Part shown: one piece after another, positions 52,697 through 60,788 of the stretch
How the letters are laid out: every line of letters begins with the position of its first letter
Position numbering within the stretch: the first letter of the stretch is position 1
Assembly: GCA_963974595.1 (NCBI GenBank)
Contig: CAXBDA010000002.1
Coordinates: 1 to 64,000 of the forward strand
DNA: 64,000 bases
Direction of reading: 5' to 3'
From: PZPK01 sp963974595
GTDB taxonomy: Bacteria > Pseudomonadota > Gammaproteobacteria > Pseudomonadales > Oleiphilaceae
Made by a program: the position numbers and the translations under genes
The notes under the pieces: model-generated
The model's database searches: none
Told to the model about the DNA's origin: nothing
What the model saw: the letters and a program-made list of their open reading frames with translations, nothing else

Positions 52697-52797
52697 CGGA
52701 AAATCCCGCTTGAAAAACGGGCCAAATAACTTTGCAGGATACTTTCAGTTTTATTTTGAAAGTGTTTCGGCACGGACTTTAACTTGGAGAACAGTTG

Positions 52798-54945
52798 ATG
52801 ATTTACGAAGGTAAAGCCATCACGGTTAAAAAAATCGAAGGCGGAATCGCACAACTAAACTTCGATTTAGAAGGCGAGTCAGTCAATAAATTTAACCGAG
52901 TAACTATTGAGGAGCTTGGCGCAGCAGCGGAAAGCTTAAAGAACGCAAAGGGCATTAAAGGTCTTGTTGTTACAAGTACCAAAGATTGTTTTATCGTTGG
53001 TGCTGATATTACTGAATTTACAGATTTATTTGCAGGCTCTGAAGAAGAGCTTGTTGCAAATAACATTAGAGCTAACGCTATATTCAGTGCTATCGAAGAC
53101 CTTCCGTTCCCATCTGTCACTGCAATCAATGGTATTGCATTGGGTGGCGGTTTTGAAATGTGTCTATCTACTGATTACCGTGTTATGTCAACCACTGCTA
53201 AAGTGGGTCTGCCTGAAGTTAAGCTTGGTATTTTTCCAGGTTTTGGCGGAACAGTACGTTTACCACGTTTAATTGGTGCAGATAATGCGATTGAATGGAT
53301 TGCAGGTTCAAAAGAATATAGAGCTGATGATGCTCTTAAGTTTGGTGCAGTAGATGCTGTTGTTGCTCCTGACAAAGTTGTTGAAGCAGCGATTGCTTTA
53401 GTTAAGCAAGCAATTGATGGCAAAGTGAATCATCAAGCGCGTCACTTAGAAAAGACAAGCAAGCTCAAATTAAATCCAATGGAAAGCATGATGACTTTCG
53501 AAACGGCTAAAGGTTTCGTTGCTGGTCAAGCTGGACCAAACTACCCAGCGCCTGTTGAAGCTATCAAGGTAATGCAGAAGCATTCTGGAATGTCACGTGA
53601 CAAAGCAATCGAAGTAGAAGCGAAAGGTTTTGCTAAAATGGCAAAAACCTCAGTTTCAGCTTCATTGATTGGGCTTTTCTTGAATGACCAAGCTTTAAAA
53701 GCAAAAGCTAAATTGCTTGAGCCAAAAGCAACTAAAGTCAACAAAGCCGCTGTTTTAGGTGCCGGTATTATGGGGGGTGGTATTGCTTACCAATCTGCTC
53801 TTAAGGGCACACCGATTATCATGAAAGATATCGCACAAGCGGGTATCGATTTAGGTTTAAGTGAAGCAACAAAGCTTTTGACTAAGCGTGTAGAGAAAGG
53901 TCGTATGAAGCCTGGCCAAATGGCCGATGTTTTAAATGCGATTGATCCAGCACTTAGCTATGGTGACTTTAAAGATGTCAACTTAGTGGTTGAAGCCGTT
54001 GTTGAGAATCCTAAAGTTAAAGATATTGTTCTTTGCGAAGTGGAAGATCACGTTGCTGAAAATACAGTAATTACGTCTAATACATCAACTATTTCAATTA
54101 ACCTTCTTGCTAAAAACTTGAAACGCCCTGAAAACTTCTGCGGCATGCATTTCTTTAACCCTGTTCACATGATGCCTCTTGTAGAGATTATTCGTGGTGA
54201 GAAGACTAGCGAAGAAACTATTGCGACAACGGTAGGTTATGCAAAAGCAATGGGTAAAACACCTGTTGTTGTTAACGATTGCCCTGGCTTTTTAGTTAAC
54301 CGTATCTTGTTCCCTTACTTTGGTGGTTTCTGTGCGCTTGTTCGTGATGGTGCAGATTTCCAGAAAGTAGATAAAGTGATGGAAAGATTTGGTTGGCCGA
54401 TGGGCCCTGCGTACTTGCTTGACGTTGTTGGTATGGATACAGGTAAGCATGCTGGTGAGGTGATGGCTGATGGCTTCCCTGATCGCATGAAGAATGAATT
54501 CCGTACTGCGATTGATGTGATGTTTGATGAAGGTCGATTTGGTCAGAAAACTGAAAAGGGTTTCTATACCTACGAGCTTGATCGGAAAGGTAAGCAAAAG
54601 AAAGTTCAAGATGCGACAACTTATGACTTGTTGAAGTCAGTTGTTAAAGGCAGCCAAGAGTTCACTGATGAGCAAATCATTGAGCGTATGATGGTTCCTT
54701 TATGCATTGAAACTGTTCGTTGTCTGGAAGATGGCATTGTTGATACAGCGGCTGAGGCTGACATGGGTCTTATTTTCGGTATTGGATTCCCTCCATTCCG
54801 AGGTGGTGCACTTCGTTATATCGATTCGCTCGGTATCGAAGCGTTCAATAAGATCGCTGACAAATATGCTGATCTAGGTGCTCTTTATACTCCAACTGCG
54901 GGTATGAGAGAAATGGCTAAAACTGGCAAAAAGTTTTTCGGCTAA
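52798..54945 (+). CDS. fadB: Fatty acid oxidation complex alpha subunit
   Basis: 715 residues from ATG 52798, with GGAGA upstream. N-terminal enoyl-CoA hydratase (about 1-190) with oxyanion and catalytic Glu region ALGGGFEMCLSTDYRVM and GLPEVKLGIFPGFGGTVRLPRLIG. Linker, then 3-hydroxyacyl-CoA dehydrogenase with NAD site VLGAGIMGGGIAY and catalytic His in CGMHFFNPVHMMPLVEI. It carries out hydration and oxidation of acyl-CoA in beta-oxidation as alpha2beta2 with FadA. fadA follows 31 bases later. Confidence 0.97.
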   Translation: MIYEGKAITVKKIEGGIAQLNFDLEGESVNKFNRVTIEELGAAAESLKNAKGIKGLVVTSTKDCFIVGADITEFTDLFAGSEEELVANNIRANAIFSAIEDLPFPSVTAINGIALGGGFEMCLSTDYRVMSTTAKVGLPEVKLGIFPGFGGTVRLPRLIGADNAIEWIAGSKEYRADDALKFGAVDAVVAPDKVVEAAIALVKQAIDGKVNHQARHLEKTSKLKLNPMESMMTFETAKGFVAGQAGPNYPAPVEAIKVMQKHSGMSRDKAIEVEAKGFAKMAKTSVSASLIGLFLNDQALKAKAKLLEPKATKVNKAAVLGAGIMGGGIAYQSALKGTPIIMKDIAQAGIDLGLSEATKLLTKRVEKGRMKPGQMADVLNAIDPALSYGDFKDVNLVVEAVVENPKVKDIVLCEVEDHVAENTVITSNTSTISINLLAKNLKRPENFCGMHFFNPVHMMPLVEIIRGEKTSEETIATTVGYAKAMGKTPVVVNDCPGFLVNRILFPYFGGFCALVRDGADFQKVDKVMERFGWPMGPAYLLDVVGMDTGKHAGEVMADGFPDRMKNEFRTAIDVMFDEGRFGQKTEKGFYTYELDRKGKQKKVQDATTYDLLKSVVKGSQEFTDEQIIERMMVPLCIETVRCLEDGIVDTAAEADMGLIFGIGFPPFRGGALRYIDSLGIEAFNKIADKYADLGALYTPTAGMREMAKTGKKFFG

Positions 54946-54976
54946 TTGCTGAAACAGAATCGAACGGAGAATATCT

Positions 54977-56152
54977 ATGAGTCTTAATCCAAAAGATGTT
55001 GTCGTCATCGATGCGGTACGTACTCCGATGGGACGTGCCAAAAATGGCTGTTTCCGCAATGTACGTGCTGAAACGCTATCGGCGACTTTGATTGATGCGA
55101 TTTTTGATCGCAATCCAAAACTAAACCCTAATGACGTTGAAGACGTTATCTGGGGTTGTGTAAACCAAACAATGGAGCAGGGTTTTAATGTTGCTCGCCA
55201 AATTTCATTGCTGACTAAAGTTCCTCATGCTGCAGGCGCACAAACGGTTAACCGTTTATGTGGTTCTGCTATGAGTGCTATTCATACTGCTGCACAAGCA
55301 ATTCAAACCGGTAACGGAGACGTGTTTGTTGTGGGTGGTGTTGAGCATATGGGTCATGTATCTATGACTAAGGGCTTTGACCACAACCCGGCAGCAAGTA
55401 AATACTCTGCAAAAGCATCTAACATGATGGGCTTAACTGCTGAAATGTTAGCTAAAATGCACGGTATTTCTCGTGAAATGCAAGATGAGTTTGGTGCAAG
55501 GTCTCACCGTCTAGCGCATGAAGCTACATTGGAAGGCCGTTTCAAAAATGAAATCGTCCCAGTTGAAGGTCATGATGAGAATGGTTTTAAGGTTTTAATT
55601 GAAACTGATGAAACTATTCGTCCAGAAACAACAGCTGAGTCACTTGGTAAGTTGCGTCCTGCTTTTAACCCTAAAGGTGGTACAGTAACAGCAGGTACCT
55701 CTTCACAGTTGACAGACGGTGCAGCAGCAATGGTTCTGATGTCTGCAGAAAAAGCAGAAGCGCTAGGTCTTAAGCCACGCGCTAGAATCGTGTCTATGGC
55801 TGTTGCGGGTTGCGATCCTGCTATCATGGGGTATGGCCCTGTGCCTGCAACTAAGAAAGCACTTAAGCGTGCTGGCTTAACAGTTGAAGATATTGATTTT
55901 TGGGAATTGAACGAAGCATTTGCTGGTCAGTCACTTCCTGTCATGAAAGATCTTAAATTACTGGATGTAAAAGATACCAAAGTTAACTTGAATGGCGGTG
56001 CGATCGCATTAGGTCACCCACTAGGTTGTTCAGGGGCTCGTATCTCGACAACGTTGTTGAATGTACTTGAAGACAAAGGCGGTAAATATGGTGTATCTAC
56101 CATGTGTATCGGTTTAGGTCAGGGTATAACGACTATTTGGGAACGCTTGTAA
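54977..56152 (+). CDS. fadA: 3-ketoacyl-CoA thiolase
   Basis: 391 residues. The thiolase nucleophile Cys lies in RLCGSAMSAIH. NEAFAGQSLPVM holds the active-site His motif, GHPLGCSGAR is the second thiolase motif and CIGLGQGI holds the acid/base Cys. It releases acetyl-CoA from 3-ketoacyl-CoA and forms the complex with FadB. A strong terminator follows 13 bases after the stop. Confidence 0.97.
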   Translation: MSLNPKDVVVIDAVRTPMGRAKNGCFRNVRAETLSATLIDAIFDRNPKLNPNDVEDVIWGCVNQTMEQGFNVARQISLLTKVPHAAGAQTVNRLCGSAMSAIHTAAQAIQTGNGDVFVVGGVEHMGHVSMTKGFDHNPAASKYSAKASNMMGLTAEMLAKMHGISREMQDEFGARSHRLAHEATLEGRFKNEIVPVEGHDENGFKVLIETDETIRPETTAESLGKLRPAFNPKGGTVTAGTSSQLTDGAAAMVLMSAEKAEALGLKPRARIVSMAVAGCDPAIMGYGPVPATKKALKRAGLTVEDIDFWELNEAFAGQSLPVMKDLKLLDVKDTKVNLNGGAIALGHPLGCSGARISTTLLNVLEDKGGKYGVSTMCIGLGQGITTIWERL

Positions 56153-56165
56153 AACTTAGCGTTTA

Positions 56166-56206
56166 AGAATAAAAAAACCGCGGCTTAGCTGCGGTTTTTT
56201 TATTCT
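56166..56206. terminator. Bidirectional intrinsic terminator
   Basis: Perfect 16-base arms (56166-56181 and 56191-56206) around a 9-base loop. GC core CCGC/GCGG is flanked by A7 and T7. Its right arm includes the last codons of the reverse gene that follows. Confidence 0.92.
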
Positions 56207-56982
56207 AAGATTTCACCTAAAGCACTATCTTCATCTTCTGTAATACCTTCACTTTTTTTAATAAAGTTTTTTAAATTACTCGTTTTACCGGTTCGTTTTA
56301 CTTCTTGAATTCTATCGCTTAATTCTTTAATTCTTTCATTCTTAAACTTAGTGCTAATATTAGATTTTTTGATAACTTGAATTGCCTGCTTTATATACAG
56401 CTGGTAGGGCGTAATATTATTTTGCTCTGCAAAGCAGTCAGCTTGATATAAGTACGTATTTGTTGATAGCTCATGCTGCAGCTTTTGAACTTGAACTTGT
56501 AATTCTTGATGTTTTGCAGGATTAAGGTCTCCCTTGTTTCGAAATAAATCAAATAACTTACTAAGCTGAGAAAGTTGAGATTGTATTGATGCTAACTCTG
56601 AATCTGATCTTGCCCAACAATATACTTCATTAGGGCGTTGCTCACCTTTATATTCATTGAGTTTATTGTTTTGTGTGCTTAAATGGCTTTGTAGTTGCCT
56701 GTCATCAGGGTTTAGCCTGGCAGCACTGGAAAGCGCATTGATGACTAATATTTGCAATTGAGTTATTAAGCCGTATTGTTCGTCTATCTGTAATAATACT
56801 GATATATAAGATAAAGCCTCATCAGCTTGCTGTTGATAGCGTTTAACCATTTGCTTTTTTTTCTTTAAGGCTTGTTGCCTAGAATAACTAATCGCGCTGA
56901 CAATGAATGAGCCTATGATCAAGGCGGCAATTAAAGCGATAATAAAGGTAGGATGCATTCTTTCTAAATCCAAATGAGTCAT
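56200..56982 (-). CDS. Membrane-anchored coiled-coil protein, function unknown
   Basis: About 260 residues from ATG 56982; a TTG at 57027 and an ATG at 56958 are alternatives. One hydrophobic helix near the N terminus (FIIALIAALIIGSFIVSAI) is followed by a basic stretch (RQQALKKKKQMVKRYQQ) and a long helical region of Gln/Leu/Lys heptads with an acidic end. No family recognised. It lies between fadA and topA, reading against fadA and away from topA. Confidence 0.65.
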   Translation of the reverse strand: MTHLDLERMHPTFIIALIAALIIGSFIVSAISYSRQQALKKKKQMVKRYQQQADEALSYISVLLQIDEQYGLITQLQILVINALSSAARLNPDDRQLQSHLSTQNNKLNEYKGEQRPNEVYCWARSDSELASIQSQLSQLSKLFDLFRNKGDLNPAKHQELQVQVQKLQHELSTNTYLYQADCFAEQNNITPYQLYIKQAIQVIKKSNISTKFKNERIKELSDRIQEVKRTGKTSNLKNFIKKSEGITEDEDSALGEILE

Positions 56983-57169
56983 TTTGAGTGTAGCAAATGG
57001 TTTAGAAAGTACGTCTATTTTATTCAAAATTCAGAAAAAAATATTGCAATCACTTGACCCATTGGCTACAAATCAATATATATGTCCGCTTATATTATAT
57101 TGAATGCCTTACTAATTCTTATTTTTTGAATTTAAATTTTAAATTATCTGACTGTTTTTTTGGAGTTTT

Positions 57170-59848
57170 ATGGGTAAGTCCCTTGTAATTGTCGAGTCAC
57201 CTGCGAAGGCTAAAACCATCAATAAATATCTTGGTAGCGATTTTATTGTCAAATCCAGTGTGGGTCACATTCGTGATTTACCTACTTCAGGGAGTGGCTC
57301 AACAAGCACACCGCAGGAAAGGGCAAAACAGGCTGCTGCAACTCGAAAAATGAGTCCTGAAGAAAAAGAAGTACATCGAGCCCGTAAATCTAAAGAACAG
57401 TTAATCGCCAGGATGGGGGTTGACCCAGATCATAACTGGGCTGCTCGCTATGAAATATTACCTGGAAAAGAAAAAGTTGTTTCTGAATTGCAAAAACTAG
57501 CCAAGTCTGCGGACCAGATTTTTCTCGCAACGGATTTGGATAGAGAAGGAGAGGCCATCGCCTGGCATCTTAAAGAAGCCATTGGTGGGGATGATTCGCG
57601 TTATCGAAGGGTCGTATTTAACGAAATTACTAAAAAAGCAATTCAAGAGGCGTTTTCTGCACCTTCTCAGCTAGACCAGGCCCGTGTTGATGCACAACAA
57701 ACGCGAAGATTTTTAGATCGAGTTGTTGGTTTTATGGTATCACCATTATTATGGGCAAAAGTGGCCAGGGGTTTATCCGCAGGTCGAGTTCAGTCAGTGG
57801 CTGTTCGCTTGATAGTGGATAGAGAAAAAGAGATTCGGGCATTCATTCCTGAAGAATATTGGGACTTATTCGCAGACTTAATGTCTTCAGGAAAAACGAA
57901 CACTCGATTTCAAGTAAACCGCTTTGATGGCAAAGCTTTTCGTCCGGTAAATGAAAGTGAAATTAAAAACCATTTAGCCTATTTAGAAAAGTCAGCCTAT
58001 GCAGTTACCAAAAGAGAAGATAAGCCTACTTCATCAAAGCCAAATTCACCACTCATTACCTCCACACTGCAGCAGGCTGCGAGCACGCGCTTAGGCTTTA
58101 GTGTGAAGAAGACCATGATGTTAGCGCAACGCCTTTATGAGGCTGGCTATATCACGTATATGAGAACCGACTCGACCAACTTAAGTGCCGATGCAGTCGA
58201 GGCATGTCGTGACTATGTATCTAAGCGCTTTGGTAAACAATATATCCCAGAGGAACTTCGTCGCTATTCTAGTAAAGAAGGGGCACAAGAGGCTCACGAG
58301 GCGATCAGGCCGTCGGATGTAAATACATTATCTACTGCTATTTCTGGTTTGGAAAAAGACGCTGAGAGGCTCTACGAGCTTATTTGGAAAACATTTGTCG
58401 CATGTCAGATGACCGATGCACAGTTTCTAAGTTCATCGATAGAAGTGACGGCAGGAGATTATCAGTTACGAACACGTGGCAGGGTATTAAAGTTTGATGG
58501 CTTCTTAAAGGTATTACCCGTCTCTTCCAAAAAGGATGAAGATGTATTATTGCCTGATATAAAAGTAGGCGAAACCCTGACCTTAAAGCAATTAGATCCA
58601 AAACAGCATTTTACCAAGCCAAGCGCTCGTTATTCAGAAGCCGCTCTAGTTAAAGAACTTGAAAAAAAGGGTATAGGGCGTCCTTCAACGTATGCAGCCA
58701 TTATTTCCACTATTCAAGACCGAGGTTATGTGCGTCTAGAAAATAAGCGATTCTATGCTGAAAAAATGGGTGATATCGTCACCGATAGGTTGGTGGAATC
58801 CTTTGATGATTTAATGGATTACAGCTTTACTGCGCAAATGGAAGAAAAACTAGATGAAATTGCCGAAAATAAGCAAGATTGGAAAACGGTACTCGATCAG
58901 TTTTACAAAGGCTTTTCTGACAAGCTGGTAAAGGCTCAATCTTTACAAAATGGCATGCGTGAAAATGCGCCCACTGAAACAGATATACCCTGTCCTGCGT
59001 GTGGTAGAAAAATGCAGATTAGAACTGCAAGTACAGGTGTTTTTCTCGGCTGTTCGGGTTATGCCTTACCACCAAAAGAACGCTGTAAGTCTACCATAAA
59101 CCTAGTGTCAGGGGATGAAATCGCCAGCGCAGATGATGACGAGGGTGAGTCAAAACTGCTGCGGAAAAAACGCCGCTGTAAGCTTTGTGCAACCGCAATG
59201 GATAGCTATTTAATTGATGAGACCCGTAAGCTTCATGTGTGTGGTAACAACCCTGATTGTTCTGGTTTTGAAGTAGAATTAGGTGAATATAAAATTAAAG
59301 GTTATGACGGCCCAGTTTTGGAATGCGACAAATGTGAATCTGAAATGCAACTTAAAACAGGCCGTTTTGGGAAGTATTTCGGTTGTACCAATGAAACCTG
59401 TAAAAATACTCGGAAATTACTTCGAAGTGGAGATCCAGCGCCACCAAAAATGGATCCCGTTCCCATGCCTGAATTACCGTGTGAAAAAGTAGAGGACACA
59501 TATATACTACGTGATGGTGCTGCCGGACTATTTTTAGCAGCCAGTAAATTTCCTAAAAACCGGGAAACTCGTGCGCCACTTGTAACAGAATTATTGGCGC
59601 ATAAAGATGAGATTGACCCTAAGTATGATTTCCTTTTCTCTGCTCCGGTTAAAGACAAAGCAGGTAACCCCGCTATTGTTCGGTTTAGTCGTAAGACAAA
59701 AGAACAATATGTAATGTCCGAAATAGAAGGCAAAGCATCGGGTTGGACGGCTTATTACGAAGGTAACAAATGGATTCAATCAGAACCCAAAGCCAAGAAA
59801 GCCAAGAAAGCCACAAAGGCGAGTTCAGCAAAAGCCAAGAAAAAATAA
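57170..59848 (+). CDS. topA: DNA topoisomerase I
   Basis: 892 residues. Toprim domain (SLVIVESPAKAKTINKYLG; FLATDLDREGEAIAWHL). The nucleophilic Tyr lies in YITYMRTDSTNLS. Three C-terminal C4 zinc ribbons: CPACGRKMQIR..., CKLCATAMDSYL... and CDKCESEMQLKT.... A Lys/Ala-rich tail ends the protein. It relaxes negative supercoils and controls DNA topology. An insertion near residues 45-90 is typical of Pseudomonas-type TopA. fadBA-topA order is as in Pseudomonas. Confidence 0.97.
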   Translation: MGKSLVIVESPAKAKTINKYLGSDFIVKSSVGHIRDLPTSGSGSTSTPQERAKQAAATRKMSPEEKEVHRARKSKEQLIARMGVDPDHNWAARYEILPGKEKVVSELQKLAKSADQIFLATDLDREGEAIAWHLKEAIGGDDSRYRRVVFNEITKKAIQEAFSAPSQLDQARVDAQQTRRFLDRVVGFMVSPLLWAKVARGLSAGRVQSVAVRLIVDREKEIRAFIPEEYWDLFADLMSSGKTNTRFQVNRFDGKAFRPVNESEIKNHLAYLEKSAYAVTKREDKPTSSKPNSPLITSTLQQAASTRLGFSVKKTMMLAQRLYEAGYITYMRTDSTNLSADAVEACRDYVSKRFGKQYIPEELRRYSSKEGAQEAHEAIRPSDVNTLSTAISGLEKDAERLYELIWKTFVACQMTDAQFLSSSIEVTAGDYQLRTRGRVLKFDGFLKVLPVSSKKDEDVLLPDIKVGETLTLKQLDPKQHFTKPSARYSEAALVKELEKKGIGRPSTYAAIISTIQDRGYVRLENKRFYAEKMGDIVTDRLVESFDDLMDYSFTAQMEEKLDEIAENKQDWKTVLDQFYKGFSDKLVKAQSLQNGMRENAPTETDIPCPACGRKMQIRTASTGVFLGCSGYALPPKERCKSTINLVSGDEIASADDDEGESKLLRKKRRCKLCATAMDSYLIDETRKLHVCGNNPDCSGFEVELGEYKIKGYDGPVLECDKCESEMQLKTGRFGKYFGCTNETCKNTRKLLRSGDPAPPKMDPVPMPELPCEKVEDTYILRDGAAGLFLAASKFPKNRETRAPLVTELLAHKDEIDPKYDFLFSAPVKDKAGNPAIVRFSRKTKEQYVMSEIEGKASGWTAYYEGNKWIQSEPKAKKAKKATKASSAKAKKK

Positions 59849-59881
59849 GCTTTAATTGCTTGGCTAAGAAATATATTAACT

Positions 59882-59912
59882 AGATAAGGGCTGAAATTGT
59901 TAGCCTTTATCT
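59882..59912. terminator. Probable bidirectional terminator
   Basis: Arms AGATAAGGGCT (59882-59892) and AGCCTTTATCT (59902-59912) pair with one G-T type mismatch around nine bases. It overlaps the stop codon of the reverse dehydrogenase gene and follows topA by 33 bases. Confidence 0.7.
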
Positions 59913-60772
59913 TTATAGCGCATAAGCAAACTTGAAGTATCCCATTTATTGCCCCCCATGTTTTGAACATCCGCATAAAATTGATCTATGATGGCCGTCA
60001 CAGGAAGTCGTGCTTTCAGTCCCCTTGCTTCGTTTAAGCATATTCCTAAATCTTTTCTCATTAAATCAACGGCGAAGCCATGATTGTAATTATTTTCGAT
60101 CATTGTCTTTGCGCGATTATCCATCTGCCAGGATTGCGCAGCGCCTTGCGAAATTGCATCGATGACTTTTTGACTATCCAATCCAGCTTTTTCTGCAAAA
60201 TGAAGTGCTTCAGCTAAACCTTCTATCACGCCGGCAACAGCAATTTGATTCGCCATTTTTGTGAGTTGGCCAGCACCGGCTTCGCCTTGGTAAGAGATGT
60301 TTTTCGAATACAGGCCTATTAGTTCTTTGGCTTTATCAAAAGCCTCTTCTGAGCCGCCACACATAATACTAAGTTGACCGTTGATGGCGCCTTGTTCTCC
60401 GCCAGAGACCGGTGCATCTAGCCATAGCACGCCTTTTTCAGAGGCAGCGGCACTGATTTTCTGTGCTATATTTGCAGACGACGTGGTATGATCTATCAAG
60501 ATCGAGTCTGCTGAAATTTGGTTAACGAAACCGCTTTCGCTTAAATACAGCGACTTAAGGTCATCATCGTTGCCAACGCAGGTAATAATGGCATAGGTGT
60601 CTTTTGGAAGCGCATCAAGTGATTGTAAAGCTTGTCCTTGATATTCAGATAACCACTTTTCGGTTTTTTCAGGACTTCTATTGTAAACATATAGGCTATA
60701 CGTTTTTGATAAAAAGCCTGCCATGGGGTAGCCCATTCTACCTAGGCCGATAAATAAAACTTTTTTTCGCAT
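59900..60772 (-). CDS. NAD(P)-dependent beta-hydroxyacid dehydrogenase
   Basis: 290 residues from ATG 60772; a TTG nine codons earlier overlaps the upstream gene. N-terminal dinucleotide site FIGLGRMGYPMAG, substrate motif APVSGGEQGAINGQLSIMCGG and catalytic Lys in GAGQLTKMANQ define the 3-hydroxyisobutyrate/tartronate semialdehyde reductase family. DLMRKDLGICLNEA is also typical. Likely a cytosolic oxidoreductase of a short hydroxy acid; the substrate is not fixed. It lies 16 bases after the CHASE2 kinase gene. Confidence 0.85.
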   Translation of the reverse strand: MRKKVLFIGLGRMGYPMAGFLSKTYSLYVYNRSPEKTEKWLSEYQGQALQSLDALPKDTYAIITCVGNDDDLKSLYLSESGFVNQISADSILIDHTTSSANIAQKISAAASEKGVLWLDAPVSGGEQGAINGQLSIMCGGSEEAFDKAKELIGLYSKNISYQGEAGAGQLTKMANQIAVAGVIEGLAEALHFAEKAGLDSQKVIDAISQGAAQSWQMDNRAKTMIENNYNHGFAVDLMRKDLGICLNEARGLKARLPVTAIIDQFYADVQNMGGNKWDTSSLLMRYKDKG

Positions 60773-60788
60773 GACGTTATCTTCTATT

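Noticed and set aside
52803..53129. Reverse frame of 108 codons within fadB
   Set aside because: It mirrors the fadB coding pattern and has no promoter or ribosome binding site. The same holds for the reverse frames at 53175-53423 and 54292-54619.
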